A stretch of DNA of 64,000 bases, taken from assembly GCA_965263155.1 (NCBI GenBank), contig OZ253586.1:2046001-2110000 (forward strand), given 5' to 3'. The DNA is from JAAXIE01 sp965263155. Lineage in GTDB: Bacteria; Chloroflexota; Dehalococcoidia; Lucifugimonadales; JAAXIE01. The notes beneath the pieces are model-generated. The model searched no databases and had not been told where the DNA came from. It saw nothing but the letters and a program-made list of their open reading frames with translations. This document shows, in pieces, positions 34,052 through 44,649 of this stretch. The stretch's first letter is position 1; each line of letters starts with the position of its first letter. Both the position numbers and the translations under genes were made by a program.

Positions 34052-37000
34052 GGTTCCCCCGCGTGGGCGGGGATAGACCGAGGCAGCCACGGCAGCGCCT
34101 ATGACGAACAGGGCGGTTCCCCCGCGTGGGCGGGGATAGACCGGCGGCCATCCCGACCGACACCCCTGCCAGCATGGTTCCCCCGCGTGGGCGGGGATAG
34201 ACCCACCAGCACCAGGATTGCCAGTACGGGCCACCGGGTTCCCCCGCGTGGGCGGGGATAGACCGGCCGCTGCTGCCAGCTATGGCTCATGGGTGGGGGT
34301 TCCCCCGCGTGGGCGGGGATAGACCCAGCGGACCATGCGACAAGCGTCATTGGCTTAGGGTTCCCCCGCGTGGGCGGGGATAGACCCCCAGGGACACGCT
34401 CGTTCCTGGGCCGGGCTGCGGTTCCCCCGCGTGGGCGGGGATAGACCCGGCGAAGCCGGTGACTTCGAAGCCCTGTACAAGGTTCCCCCGCGTGGGCGGG
34501 GATAGACCCAACAGGTATGCCGCCCTCAGGACCCTGCGCATGGTTCCCCCGCGTGGGCGGGGATAGACCCTCCCCGACGTTCTTGGACGATACCCAAGGG
34601 GGGGTTCCCCCGCGTGGGCGGGGATAGACCGTTACAGAAGAACATTGGTAGGGAGGCTCGGATGGTTCCCCCGCGTGGGCGGGGATAGACCTGGCCCTGA
34701 CCTACGACGACAACACGGGGATAGGGTTCCCCCGCGTGGGCGGGGATAGACCCGCGCCCAGGTCCTCCAGAGCATGGCTGATGATGGTTCCCCCGCGTGG
34801 GCGGGGATAGACCCTACTGCGACGTCAAGAGGGCAGGGACCCGCCAGGTTCCCCCGCGTGGGCGGGGATAGACCCGTACTCCCGAACACCCTAGAACACA
34901 AGGCGAGGGTTCCCCCGCGTGGGCGGGGATAGACCGCACATTCTCGACGCGGCCAGGATGTACGCTGGGGTTCCCCCGCGTGGGCGGGGATAGACCTCCC
35001 CACCTTGCTGCTTGGTCGGGCATGTGGTCGGTTCCCCCGCGTGGGCGGGGATAGACCGTCTGTTCCATCGTCGTCACGGCCTCACATTCGGGTTCCCCCG
35101 CGTGGGCGGGGATAGACCGGCTGCCGTATGACCGTTCAGCTCGTTGTGTACGGTTCCCCCGCGTGGGCGGGGATAGACCGCCGGCAGTTCAGCTTGCATC
35201 AGGGTGAGATGGGGTTCCCCCGCGTGGGCGGGGATAGACCGTTAAAGCTGACCCGGGTGGAGTCGGCGTCGTCGGTTCCCCCGCGTGGGCGGGGATAGAC
35301 CTTCGTGAGTTACGACTATCTGATGTTCCTAGGTGGTTCCCCCGCGTGGGCGGGGATAGACCGAGGACGCAGAAGGCCAGCAGGGCGGCGAGGGGGGTTC
35401 CCCCGCGTGGGCGGGGATAGACCCCGTGAGGAATGGGTAAACGCGACTCTGCGGAAGGTTCCCCCGCGTGGGCGGGGATAGACCGGAGTATTTCTACTAC
35501 CGGGAGCAGGATGGCGAGGTTCCCCCGCGTGGGCGGGGATAGACCGGACGCCGTGCTTGGTGCGCTGGAGCAGGCGGAGGTTCCCCCGCGTGGGCGGGGA
35601 TAGACCGGAGATACCCGCCCGACGGGACCGGCAGCGTGAGGTTCCCCCGCGTGGGCGGGGATAGACCCTCGTCGAAGGACCCCTCTTGGAGATAGACGTA
35701 GGTTCCCCCGCGTGGGCGGGGATAGACCGCTGGTAGCTGTTGGCGTAGGGCACACTCTCCCGGTTCCCCCGCGTGGGCGGGGATAGACCTTCGCTGCTGG
35801 ACGCCTACCCCGACGCCATCGTGGTTCCCCCGCGTGGGCGGGGATAGACCCCAGTGGGGTTATTTCATAGCCAACGGGATAGCGGTTCCCCCGCGTGGGC
35901 GGGGATAGACCCTCCTGGTTGTTTGCCTTCATGGAATACTGCATGGTTCCCCCGCGTGGGCGGGGATAGACCGAAGGCCAGCGGGGAGACCATGGCGAAG
36001 GGCACGGTTCCCCCGCGTGGGCGGGGATAGACCCTCCGGGATTATGACGGGGTTCGGCGGGTTGGAGGTTCCCCCGCGTGGGCGGGGATAGACCGCGGAG
36101 GGACGCCCGCTGGGCGTGGTGATGGCGGGTTCCCCCGCGTGGGCGGGGATAGACCGGAACACGGCTGGTGCGGGACGGGTTTGAGGCCGGTTCCCCCGCG
36201 TGGGCGGGGATAGACCGTAGCGACTTCCGTCGCTGGACAGACCCAAGACGGTTCCCCCGCGTGGGCGGGGATAGACCCTTGGCGTCGGCGTCAAGCACCA
36301 TCCACGGCACGGTTCCCCCGCGTGGGCGGGGATAGACCGTCCATGGTGCCGACTATCCCGCCCGGCATCCCGGTTCCCCCGCGTGGGCGGGGATAGACCC
36401 AGCTCTCTCATAATGACACTGTCAGTGTCAGAGGTTCCCCCGCGTGGGCGGGGATAGACCGCAGCTGGCGACGGCGTTTTATGGGGTATGTGTGGTTCCC
36501 CCGCGTGGGCGGGGATAGACCGCCACAGTGAAAGTATCGGTAAGGCCCAATGGGGGTTCCCCCGCGTGGGCGGGGATAGACCCGTGGCAACCGACGTGCG
36601 CCCCAGCGGCTTGGTGGTTCCCCCGCGTGGGCGGGGATAGACCGTACTGGAACAATGAGGTACGGATGGAGTTTGAGGTTCCCCCGCGTGGGCGGGGATA
36701 GACCGTCGTCGATGGCACCTTGAGTCAACGGGCCTATGGTTCCCCCGCGTGGGCGGGGATAGACCGTGTAGACACCGCTGGCCCCGTAGGGCCGAGGCGG
36801 TTCCCCCGCGTGGGCGGGGATAGACCGCTGGCAGCTAGACGATGGTGCTTTACACACACGGTTCCCCCGCGTGGGCGGGGATAGACCGATGCTGGGACTG
36901 GCGCTGATTCAGCGTCGCGCGGTTCCCCCGCGTGGGCGGGGATAGACCCCTAGGGAACATCGCCCTCGACACGTCGCAGCAGGTTCCCCCGCGTGGGCGG

Positions 37001-40000
37001 GGATAGACCCGCCGGGCTGGGCAGCATGGACTGGCAGGGCGGGGTTCCCCCGCGTGGGCGGGGATAGACCGATGCAGGGGATCGAAGGGACGGCTCGCTA
37101 CAAGGTTCCCCCGCGTGGGCGGGGATAGACCTCTCTTGGACCGTGGCCCGCCGTTCCTTCCAGCGGTTCCCCCGCGTGGGCGGGGATAGACCGGCCACCA
37201 CGTCGGCCAGGTGGGTGATGCACCAGGTTCCCCCGCGTGGGCGGGGATAGACCAGGGCAGGTCCATTGTGGAATGTGGGGATGCCGGTTCCCCCGCGTGG
37301 GCGGGGATAGACCGCCTATCACGGCGAAGCTGGCCTGAATACTGGTGGTTCCCCCGCGTGGGCGGGGATAGACCGTTAGCAGCTATCCGGCACGTCATGG
37401 CCCTCGGGGTTCCCCCGCGTGGGCGGGGATAGACCTCTACAAACCCCTCTCGCTCAAACATCGGAGTAGGTTCCCCCGCGTGGGCGGGGATAGACCCGGC
37501 ACCGAGGTTGTTCTGGAGGCGTCGGCGGAAGGTTCCCCCGCGTGGGCGGGGATAGACCCTCCATCATCGCGTTCGTGGCACCCCCGCGGCCGGTTCCCCC
37601 GCGTGGGCGGGGATAGACCGTTATCCCATGCCTCTATATGCTCCTCAGCACGGGTTCCCCCGCGTGGGCGGGGATAGACCGTTTTCTGAACCGACAGGGG
37701 GGTGCTGCCCCCCGGTTCCCCCGCGTGGGCGGGGATAGACCGACAAGCAGCAGGCTAACAAGTGACAACATGGGGGTTCCCCCGCGTGGGCGGGGATAGA
37801 CCCGTCAGCCTGGGCGCGCTCGGTTGCCTCGCGCTGGTTCCCCCGCGTGGGCGGGGATAGACCGCAGAGGTGCAGAGGGCCGGCTATGGCTTCTACGGTT
37901 CCCCCGCGTGGGCGGGGATAGACCGTGACCAGCGAGAACCGCCGCCTCAACATCGATGGTTCCCCCGCGTGGGCGGGGATAGACCCAGAACAGATACCGC
38001 AGGGCCAAGCTGTGCTGCGGTTCCCCCGCGTGGGCGGGGATAGACCGCAGCTAGCGACGGCGTTCTACGGAGTATGTGTGGTTCCCCCGCGTGGGCGGGG
38101 ATAGACCCGGGCTAGCTGCTGAGTGGGACGGCGACGACAAGGTTCCCCCGCGTGGGCGGGGATAGACCGCTGGTACGGCAGTATGGTGCGGACGTGCGGG
38201 CGGTTCCCCCGCGTGGGCGGGGATAGACCGTCGATGATGATCCACGTCACCAGCAGGGCCACGGTTCCCCCGCGTGGGCGGGGATAGACCTCAACAGAGA
38301 GGCCGGAAGGTACAACGCCAGAGGGTTCCCCCGCGTGGGCGGGGATAGACCCTAAAGGCACAGCGCGTCGGAGTGTTCGGACAGGGTTCCCCCGCGTGGG
38401 CGGGGATAGACCCGAATCCAGCGACCGCTGAAGGTCTGCCATGCTGGTTCCCCCGCGTGGGCGGGGATAGACCCTGATGATGTTTTTCTTTTTTCGGGGC
38501 ATAGGTGGTTCCCCCGCGTGGGCGGGGATAGACCCATGAGCGAGGGATCGGTGCGCCTTGGGTATGCGGTTCCCCCGCGTGGGCGGGGATAGACCCCAGG
38601 TCCGGCGGCACTTGCCCGATGGACAGCGGGTTCCCCCGCGTGGGCGGGGATAGACCGCCCTCGGCGCTTACGGCGTCAGGTCCTCCCGCGGTTCCCCCGC
38701 GTGGGCGGGGATAGACCCCTTCCCTACGGGCGGCAGCGACTAATGACTGAGGTTCCCCCGCGTGGGCGGGGATAGACCGCCATCATCCCGCTTGATGAGA
38801 TGGACAGGCTGGGTTCCCCCGCGTGGGCGGGGATAGACCGTCAGTATCTTGTCGTCAGGCATGGGCGGATTCGGTTCCCCCGCGTGGGCGGGGATAGACC
38901 CTCAGTACCGAGCCATCCATCATCGCCACACAGGGTTCCCCCGCGTGGGCGGGGATAGACCCTCAGTACCGAGCCATCCATCATCGCCACACAGGGTTCC
39001 CCCGCGTGGGCGGGGATAGACCCTGCCCCCATGCGCCGGGACGTGGCTTCACCAGGGTTCCCCCGCGTGGGCGGGGATAGACCCCCTGCTCCCGCGATAT
39101 GCGGCAGCAACTCGAGGGTTCCCCCGCGTGGGCGGGGATAGACCCTTAGGCACTGAGCTAAGAGCAAGGCTAGAGGAGGTTCCCCCGCGTGGGCGGGGAT
39201 AGACCGCTTCCACACCGTCAACCATGGCCGCCTGAGTGGGTTCCCCCGCGTGGGCGGGGATAGACCCCCGCCCCAAATGCAGACCTTGTGCCGGTCCTGG
39301 GTTCCCCCGCGTGGGCGGGGATAGACCCGCTACCCTTTCGCGCCCCACGTCGGACGACTGGGTTCCCCCGCGTGGGCGGGGATAGACCGTGCCAAGGAAG
39401 CCGGTCCGCAGGTGGATGACGGGTTCCCCCGCGTGGGCGGGGATAGACCGCGTATAGAAGCGGCTGTGACGACTTCCATGGAGGTTCCCCCGCGTGGGCG
39501 GGGATAGACCCTCGGCACGGCGTTGGTTAGGGCCTCCTGCGCAGGTTCCCCCGCGTGGGCGGGGATAGACCCATCACGCGCGCCGGTGCAAACGACGTCG
39601 ACATGGTTCCCCCGCGTGGGCGGGGATAGACCCTGCGGGTTCGGTGGCCTCCCGATATCGGGATTGGTTCCCCCGCGTGGGCGGGGATAGACCCCCTGCT
39701 CGGACTCGAACCCCGGCCCGGTCACCGGTTCCCCCGCGTGGGCGGGGATAGACCCTCAAAAAGGGCAAGCGATCCCTATCGGTGATAGGTTCCCCCGCGT
39801 GGGCGGGGATAGACCCGTGACGATGCGGGTGCCAGACTCCCCACACCAGGTTCCCCCGCGTGGGCGGGGATAGACCCGAAGCCGTGGGACTGCTGTGCCG
39901 GCACGTTGAGGTTCCCCCGCGTGGGCGGGGATAGACCGCGTGAAAGCATGAGCCAGAACAACGACAACATGGTTCCCCCGCGTGGGCGGGGATAGACCCC

Positions 40001-42316
40001 GGCCGGCCTGAACTCCGAACCTCTGCCCAGTGGTTCCCCCGCGTGGGCGGGGATAGACCCTACCACGACAACCGGCCCCTCTACGTTCCTTAGGTTCCCC
40101 CGCGTGGGCGGGGATAGACCCTCCATTCATCATGCCACAATGCCTGCATCCCAGGTTCCCCCGCGTGGGCGGGGATAGACCGCTGCCCAAGCCGTCTGCC
40201 AAGCTGAGGTCGGGGGTTCCCCCGCGTGGGCGGGGATAGACCTACCCCATCTACTGCGGTGTGGTTGGCGAGACCGGTTCCCCCGCGTGGGCGGGGATAG
40301 ACCCTCAACATGTAGGGGGCGCTCCAAGCTGTGTACGGTTCCCCCGCGTGGGCGGGGATAGACCCCTTACCCATGGTGCCCTCCTGTGCTTAGGTAGGGT
40401 TCCCCCGCGTGGGCGGGGATAGACCCTTCGACCGTGATAGCCTTGGGCTGACGCAGTGGGTTCCCCCGCGTGGGCGGGGATAGACCCGTGGCGTTGGTGG
40501 CGAGTACTTGCTGAGTCCTGGTTCCCCCGCGTGGGCGGGGATAGACCGGTCCGCAACGGCACCATGGGCAACCTGCGGGAGGTTCCCCCGCGTGGGCGGG
40601 GATAGACCGCCGTGTGTCAAGCTGAGGTGGGGCGCTACTACGGTTCCCCCGCGTGGGCGGGGATAGACCCAGGCCAAGGTGTTTACGGCCCGCGTGTACG
40701 CCGGTTCCCCCGCGTGGGCGGGGATAGACCCTTCTGCTGACCGCCCAGGCGTCCGGGGAGACCGGTTCCCCCGCGTGGGCGGGGATAGACCTGATCCAAC
40801 CGTCTGCCCACAGGTCCCGCAGGTGGTTCCCCCGCGTGGGCGGGGATAGACCGTTGGACCCCATCGGAGGGTAGCGCGTGCAGAGGGTTCCCCCGCGTGG
40901 GCGGGGATAGACCTCAGAGAAGGCCCGACCACACTCATTACAGAGTGGTTCCCCCGCGTGGGCGGGGATAGACCCAGGAAATGGCAGGGACGCCAGCGCC
41001 GACGCCAGGTTCCCCCGCGTGGGCGGGGATAGACCGCCCACCGCTACTTGTGGCGGCTGGCCGACATCGGTTCCCCCGCGTGGGCGGGGATAGACCCTTG
41101 TAGCCCACATCCCGAAGGGCACCGCAGGAGGTTCCCCCGCATGGGCGGGGATAGACCCGGCGTAGCGTTTGCGCCGTTACGGTGTGCTGCGGTTCCCCCG
41201 CGTGGGCGGGGATAGACCTTCGCCGCGCCGGTGTAAACGGGATACAAAACGGGTTCCCCCGCGTGGGCGGGGATAGACCCGCTGGCCAAGACGTGGGGCT
41301 TTGTCTGGGACCGGTTCCCCCGCGTGGGCGGGGATAGACCCTGAGGAAGAAGATGGAGACGACGAATAAAGCCGGTTCCCCCGCGTGGGCGGGGATAGAC
41401 CATTAACCGAACGGCAGGTATGGTTGGTGATCGGGGTTCCCCCGCGTGGGCGGGGATAGACCGCCTGCGATAATGGCAGCAACCTTGGCAGAGGTGGTTC
41501 CCCCGCGTGGGCGGGGATAGACCCTGAGGAAGAAGATGGAGACGACGTATAAAGCCGGTTCCCCCGCGTGGGCGGGGATAGACCATTAACCGAACGGCAG
41601 GTATGGTTGGTGATCGGGGTTCCCCCGCGTGGACGGGGATAGACCGCCTGCGATAATGGCAGCAACCTTGGCAGAGGTGGTTCCCCCGCGTGGGCGGGGA
41701 TAGACCCTGAGGAAGAAGATGGAGACGACGAATAAAGCCGGTTCCCCCGCGTGGGCGGGGATAGACCATTAACCGAACGGCAGGTATGGTTGGTGATCGG
41801 GGTTCCCCCGCGTGGACGGGGATAGACCGCCTGCGATAATGGCAGCAACCTTGGCAGAGGTGGTTCCCCCGCGTGGGCGGGGATAGACCCTGAGGAAGAA
41901 GATGGAGACGACGAATAAAGCCGGTTCCCCCGCGTGGGCGGGGATAGACCATTAACCGAACGGCAGGTATGGTTGGTGATCGGGGTTCCCCCGCGTGGAC
42001 GGGGATAGATCCTGGACGCCACCGACACGCCCAAGACCAAGGCCGGTTCCCCCGCGTGGACGGGGATACCCCGGCTGCCTGGTGGAGTAGCAGAAGCGCA
42101 GCTAAGGTTCCCCCGCGTGGACGGGGATAGACCCATCACGGTGGTGGTCCTGTCCATCCAGTTGTAGGTTCCCCCGCGTGGACGGGGATAGACCCCAGGC
42201 GAAAACGTGTATTCCCGGACAGTGCCTGGTTCCCCCGCGTGGACGGGGATAGACCGTACACCCGTAGGTCTCCCCCGCGGCTGCCTCCGGTTCCCCCACG
42301 TGGACGGGGATAGACC
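34052..42316 (+). CRISPR. Type I-E CRISPR array, about 136 repeats / 135 spacers
   Basis: A 28-bp repeat, starting GGTTCCCCCGCG and ending GCGGGGATAGACC with stem CCCCGC/GCGGGG, recurs with a period of 61 bp. From the first start (34052) to the last (42289) are 8237 bp, which equals 134 periods of 61 plus the first of 63; intermediate repeats at 38080 and 41130 agree. Spacers are mostly 33 nt (range about 32-35, one aberrant near 42069). Repeats are uniform until about 41.6 kb; a variant with GTGGACGGGG then appears and dominates the last six, and the last has CCCCCACG. Spacers 80 and 81 are identical; spacers 120-130 are a tandem amplification of a three-spacer block. Confidence 0.98.
41337..41982 (+). 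repeat. Amplified three-spacer block in the array
   Basis: Spacers beginning CTGAGGAAGAAG, ATTAACCGAACG and GCCTGCGATAAT recur in the same order with a 183-bp period: three full blocks plus the first two of a fourth (spacers 120-130). One copy of the first spacer has a T for A (ACGTATAAAG, spacer 123). The repeat before the third spacer is standard in block one but the GTGGACGGGG variant in blocks two and three. Confidence 0.95.
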
Positions 42317-42425
42317 CTCGATAAAAACGGGCTGGAGATCACAGTTACAAAGATGTTACTAGGATATGCAGATATGTGCTAACCTTCGCTTGCTACCTAT
42401 GCCTGCACCGCAAGGGCGCTCCTTT

Positions 42426-43025
42426 ATGCGAGTCATCTGTCTAGCAGTTGCTGTCATCGCATTACTCACTGTCGCTTGCGCGGAGGATCCGCCCCACCAG
42501 GCGCCACTAGACACGACGCCACTGCGATACCAGCAGGACCGCCCGCCGTCGCGGGTCAGCACCCCGGTGCCGACGATCATGGCAACGGCTACACCGGCTC
42601 CGACGCCTACACCCCGGTGGACGGCCTCCACTGTCACTCCTGATGCCCGTACTGCCCGCCAGTGGGTAGATGAGTTCGTCCTGTGCACCTCCAACCCATA
42701 CTCGCCGGACTACGCCCGGGTTTTCGTCGAAGACCCCATGCCTGCGCTTGACCGGATGATTGAGAACGGGGCGCTCGGCCCGGTGCTGTGGAACTACTTC
42801 GTGGAACAGGCGAACCCCGAGAGGTTCAACAGCATCCTGTACATCGACTGCATCTACGACGTGGAGTTGGTGGAAGGGGCCGGCCACGATTTGGGCATCG
42901 TTGCAAAGGGATACGAGGAGATCGTCTGCAACCAGATGGACTGGCTCGGGCGTGACGGCTACGACGTGCTCAAGGGGTACATTCTGGAGATTTTCTACAA
43001 CACCATGGTGGAATCTTCCTGCTAG
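42426..43025 (+). CDS. Lipoprotein with Thr-Pro linker
   Basis: ATG 42426 starts MRVICLAVAVIALLTVACAE, a signal peptide with lipobox. A short Pro/Thr linker (TPVPTIMATATPAPTPTPR) leads to a 140-residue helical domain with cysteines (FVLCTSNPYSPDYARVFVED, YIDCIYDVELVEG, IVCNQMDWLG). The domain resembles in style those at 17218 and 22278. It begins about 110 bp after the array. Function unknown. Downstream to 43230 are only fragments. Confidence 0.7.
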   Translation: MRVICLAVAVIALLTVACAEDPPHQAPLDTTPLRYQQDRPPSRVSTPVPTIMATATPAPTPTPRWTASTVTPDARTARQWVDEFVLCTSNPYSPDYARVFVEDPMPALDRMIENGALGPVLWNYFVEQANPERFNSILYIDCIYDVELVEGAGHDLGIVAKGYEEIVCNQMDWLGRDGYDVLKGYILEIFYNTMVESSC

Positions 43026-43305
43026 GGGCGTTCAAACTGCGGCACTACCCGGCAAAGGGCACGGTCCAGATACTACCCACATCTCATTGTATTGGTATGG
43101 CTTCTACGCCACCAGGGGAGAGGCCTTTGACGCCGCTGCTCTCTTGGGCACCGAGTTACGGGAAGGCGTGTGCATGACATGGGCCTCGTAGCTGACGGAC
43201 GATTGGAAACTTCAGACACGAAAGGCAAAGAGTGACTACGCCCCAGCAGAAGATTTGTCCCAACTGCCAGTTCTATCAGGTCACAGAGGGAGTGTCCCAG
43301 CACCT

Positions 43306-44220
43306 CTACAGCACCCGCGCCGCCCCGGCTTGTTGCATAATCCTGGCTTCTGTTACAAAAATCTGGGATTTTGCAACAAAGCCGAGTCGGATACCACTAC
43401 AGTATGCCTTGTCAGAACTCAAGGCGATAGCCAGGATGCCCCGCCGGGCGATTGTCTCCAGGTTGGAGCTGGCGAAGGGGGCGTGGGAAATCCCGGCGGA
43501 GGCGTCCCGGAGGGCATCCTCGTCGTCATGGGACGCGAACACGAACAGCAGCAGGGGCAGCCGGCCCCCGTGATCCCGCTGGGCCCAGGCTGACTCGAAG
43601 TAGCGCCGGTAGTTCGGCAGCCATCTGCGTACCCGCTTGGGCGTGGTGGCCCTGCGCTCGAACTCCAGGAAGCACGCGCAGTGGTCGTCAGGCAGGTCCA
43701 GGGTGAAGGAAACGTCGGGGTGGATCACGTAGTTGGTGCCATAGTACCAGTACCCCACAGCGGAGCGGGAGGTGGGCAGCAGGACCAGGACTCCACAGTC
43801 GCGGGAGCGGGCGCCCTTGCCTTCCAGGGCAGAGGCCAGACCGGTGACGGCGTCGTGGTGCTTGGGCTGTGACGCCATGGCGCGGAGGGAGGTTCCGGCG
43901 TAGGCGTGCCGGCGTCTACCCCTGCGTCTGCCGCTCCAGCGGGCGAGGACTGGCCCTACCGCAGCCCGGTCACGGCGTGCCAGGTATTTCAGTCCGTCGT
44001 CGGTGAGGACATGGCGTTGCCTGTCAACACGCACGAGGCCGTGCTGTGTCAATGACCTGAGCACCTGGTTGGCCCGGCGCCGGGTGATGCCACCCATGAG
44101 GCTGGCCAGTTGTCCGGTGGTGCAGAGTGGCCATGCGGACAGCAGGTCCGGGGGCTCCTTCTCAGCGCGGGTGAGTTGGACGGAGAGAGCGGAGGACAGC
44201 TCCCGGGCCGGCTGGGGCAT
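43306..44220 (-). CDS. Replication-relaxation (Replic_Relax) family protein
   Basis: A protein with an N-terminal winged helix (TTGQLASLMGGITRRRANQV and LRSLTQHGLVRVDRQRHVLT, then DDGLKYLARRDR) and a nuclease-like domain (PDVSFTLDLPDDHCACFLEF then ERRATTPKRVRRWLPNYRRY). Both match the Replic_Relax family, found on plasmids and conjugative elements. The start is uncertain: ATG 44220 is proposed; the frame extends to 45024 over an opposite-strand gene, which is not credible. The C-terminal 20 residues are read from an inverted repeat. Confidence 0.65.
   Translation of the reverse strand: MPQPARELSSALSVQLTRAEKEPPDLLSAWPLCTTGQLASLMGGITRRRANQVLRSLTQHGLVRVDRQRHVLTDDGLKYLARRDRAAVGPVLARWSGRRRGRRRHAYAGTSLRAMASQPKHHDAVTGLASALEGKGARSRDCGVLVLLPTSRSAVGYWYYGTNYVIHPDVSFTLDLPDDHCACFLEFERRATTPKRVRRWLPNYRRYFESAWAQRDHGGRLPLLLFVFASHDDEDALRDASAGISHAPFASSNLETIARRGILAIALSSDKAYCSGIRLGFVAKSQIFVTEARIMQQAGAARVL
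43330..43389. repeat. Long inverted repeat TTGTTGCAWAATCC
   Basis: TTGTTGCATAATCC (43330-43343) pairs with GGATTTTGCAACAA (43376-43389), 13 of 14 bases. The right arm recurs near 21163-21178 as GGGATTGTGCAACAAAGCC. It could be a terminator-like or mobile-element end. It forms the tail of the open frame of the Replic_Relax gene, which therefore may end unnaturally. Confidence 0.5.
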
Positions 44221-44351
44221 GGTGGACCGCAGGCCGGCGGGATAGAGCGCGTCGGTGTCCGGGGTTGGTCGGTCGTCGGGCTCGACGCCGTGCTGGCGTC
44301 GGGACTCGGCATTCGCCTCCACCAGCCAGCCGGCCCAGATCAGGATGCCTG

Positions 44352-44580
44352 TCAGGCTGACGTCGGGGGGATCGTCGCCGGCAAGACGATGCCGGTGCCG
44401 GTGCCATACTGCTGCCAGACCGGGGATTGGGCGTCTCCCGCCACCAGCTCCCATTGGGTGACCACGAAGGTGGTGCGGTGGTCCATTTCGCTGCCCAGCG
44501 TGCGGAAGGCACGGCGAGTCGCCTGGTCTGAATGGGTCGGTATCAGGGTAACCGTGGGTTTCCGGTCGAGCGGCGCGCTC
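44352..44580 (-). pseudogene. C-terminal remnant, possibly of a conjugative coupling protein
   Basis: The minus strand reads RKPTVTLIPTHSDQATRRAF, RTLGSEMDHRTTFVVTQWEL and VWQQYGTGTGIVLP before a stop. Position just before a Replic_Relax gene and the style of the tail suggest a mobilisation or DNA-transfer protein, but this is inference. No N-terminus exists because the next gene diverges at 44650. Confidence 0.4.
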
Positions 44581-44649
44581 GTTCGGGTCCACGCCCCAAT
44601 CGCCCCAGCCCGCCATACTTGAAGCTGGGGCGCAAAGGAAGGTAGTTTT

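Noticed and set aside
39686..39727. Spacer 93 contains GGACTCGAACCCC, like a tRNA T-arm on the minus strand
   Set aside because: The T-stem does not pair properly, so a viral or host tRNA as target is not supported by sequence alone.
34052..42316. Long minus-strand reading frames full of SIPAHAGEP, YPRPRGGT and LSPPTRGN repeats, up to 373 codons
   Set aside because: They are translations of the CRISPR repeat in three frames; the frame changes because the 61-bp period is not a multiple of three. No gene.
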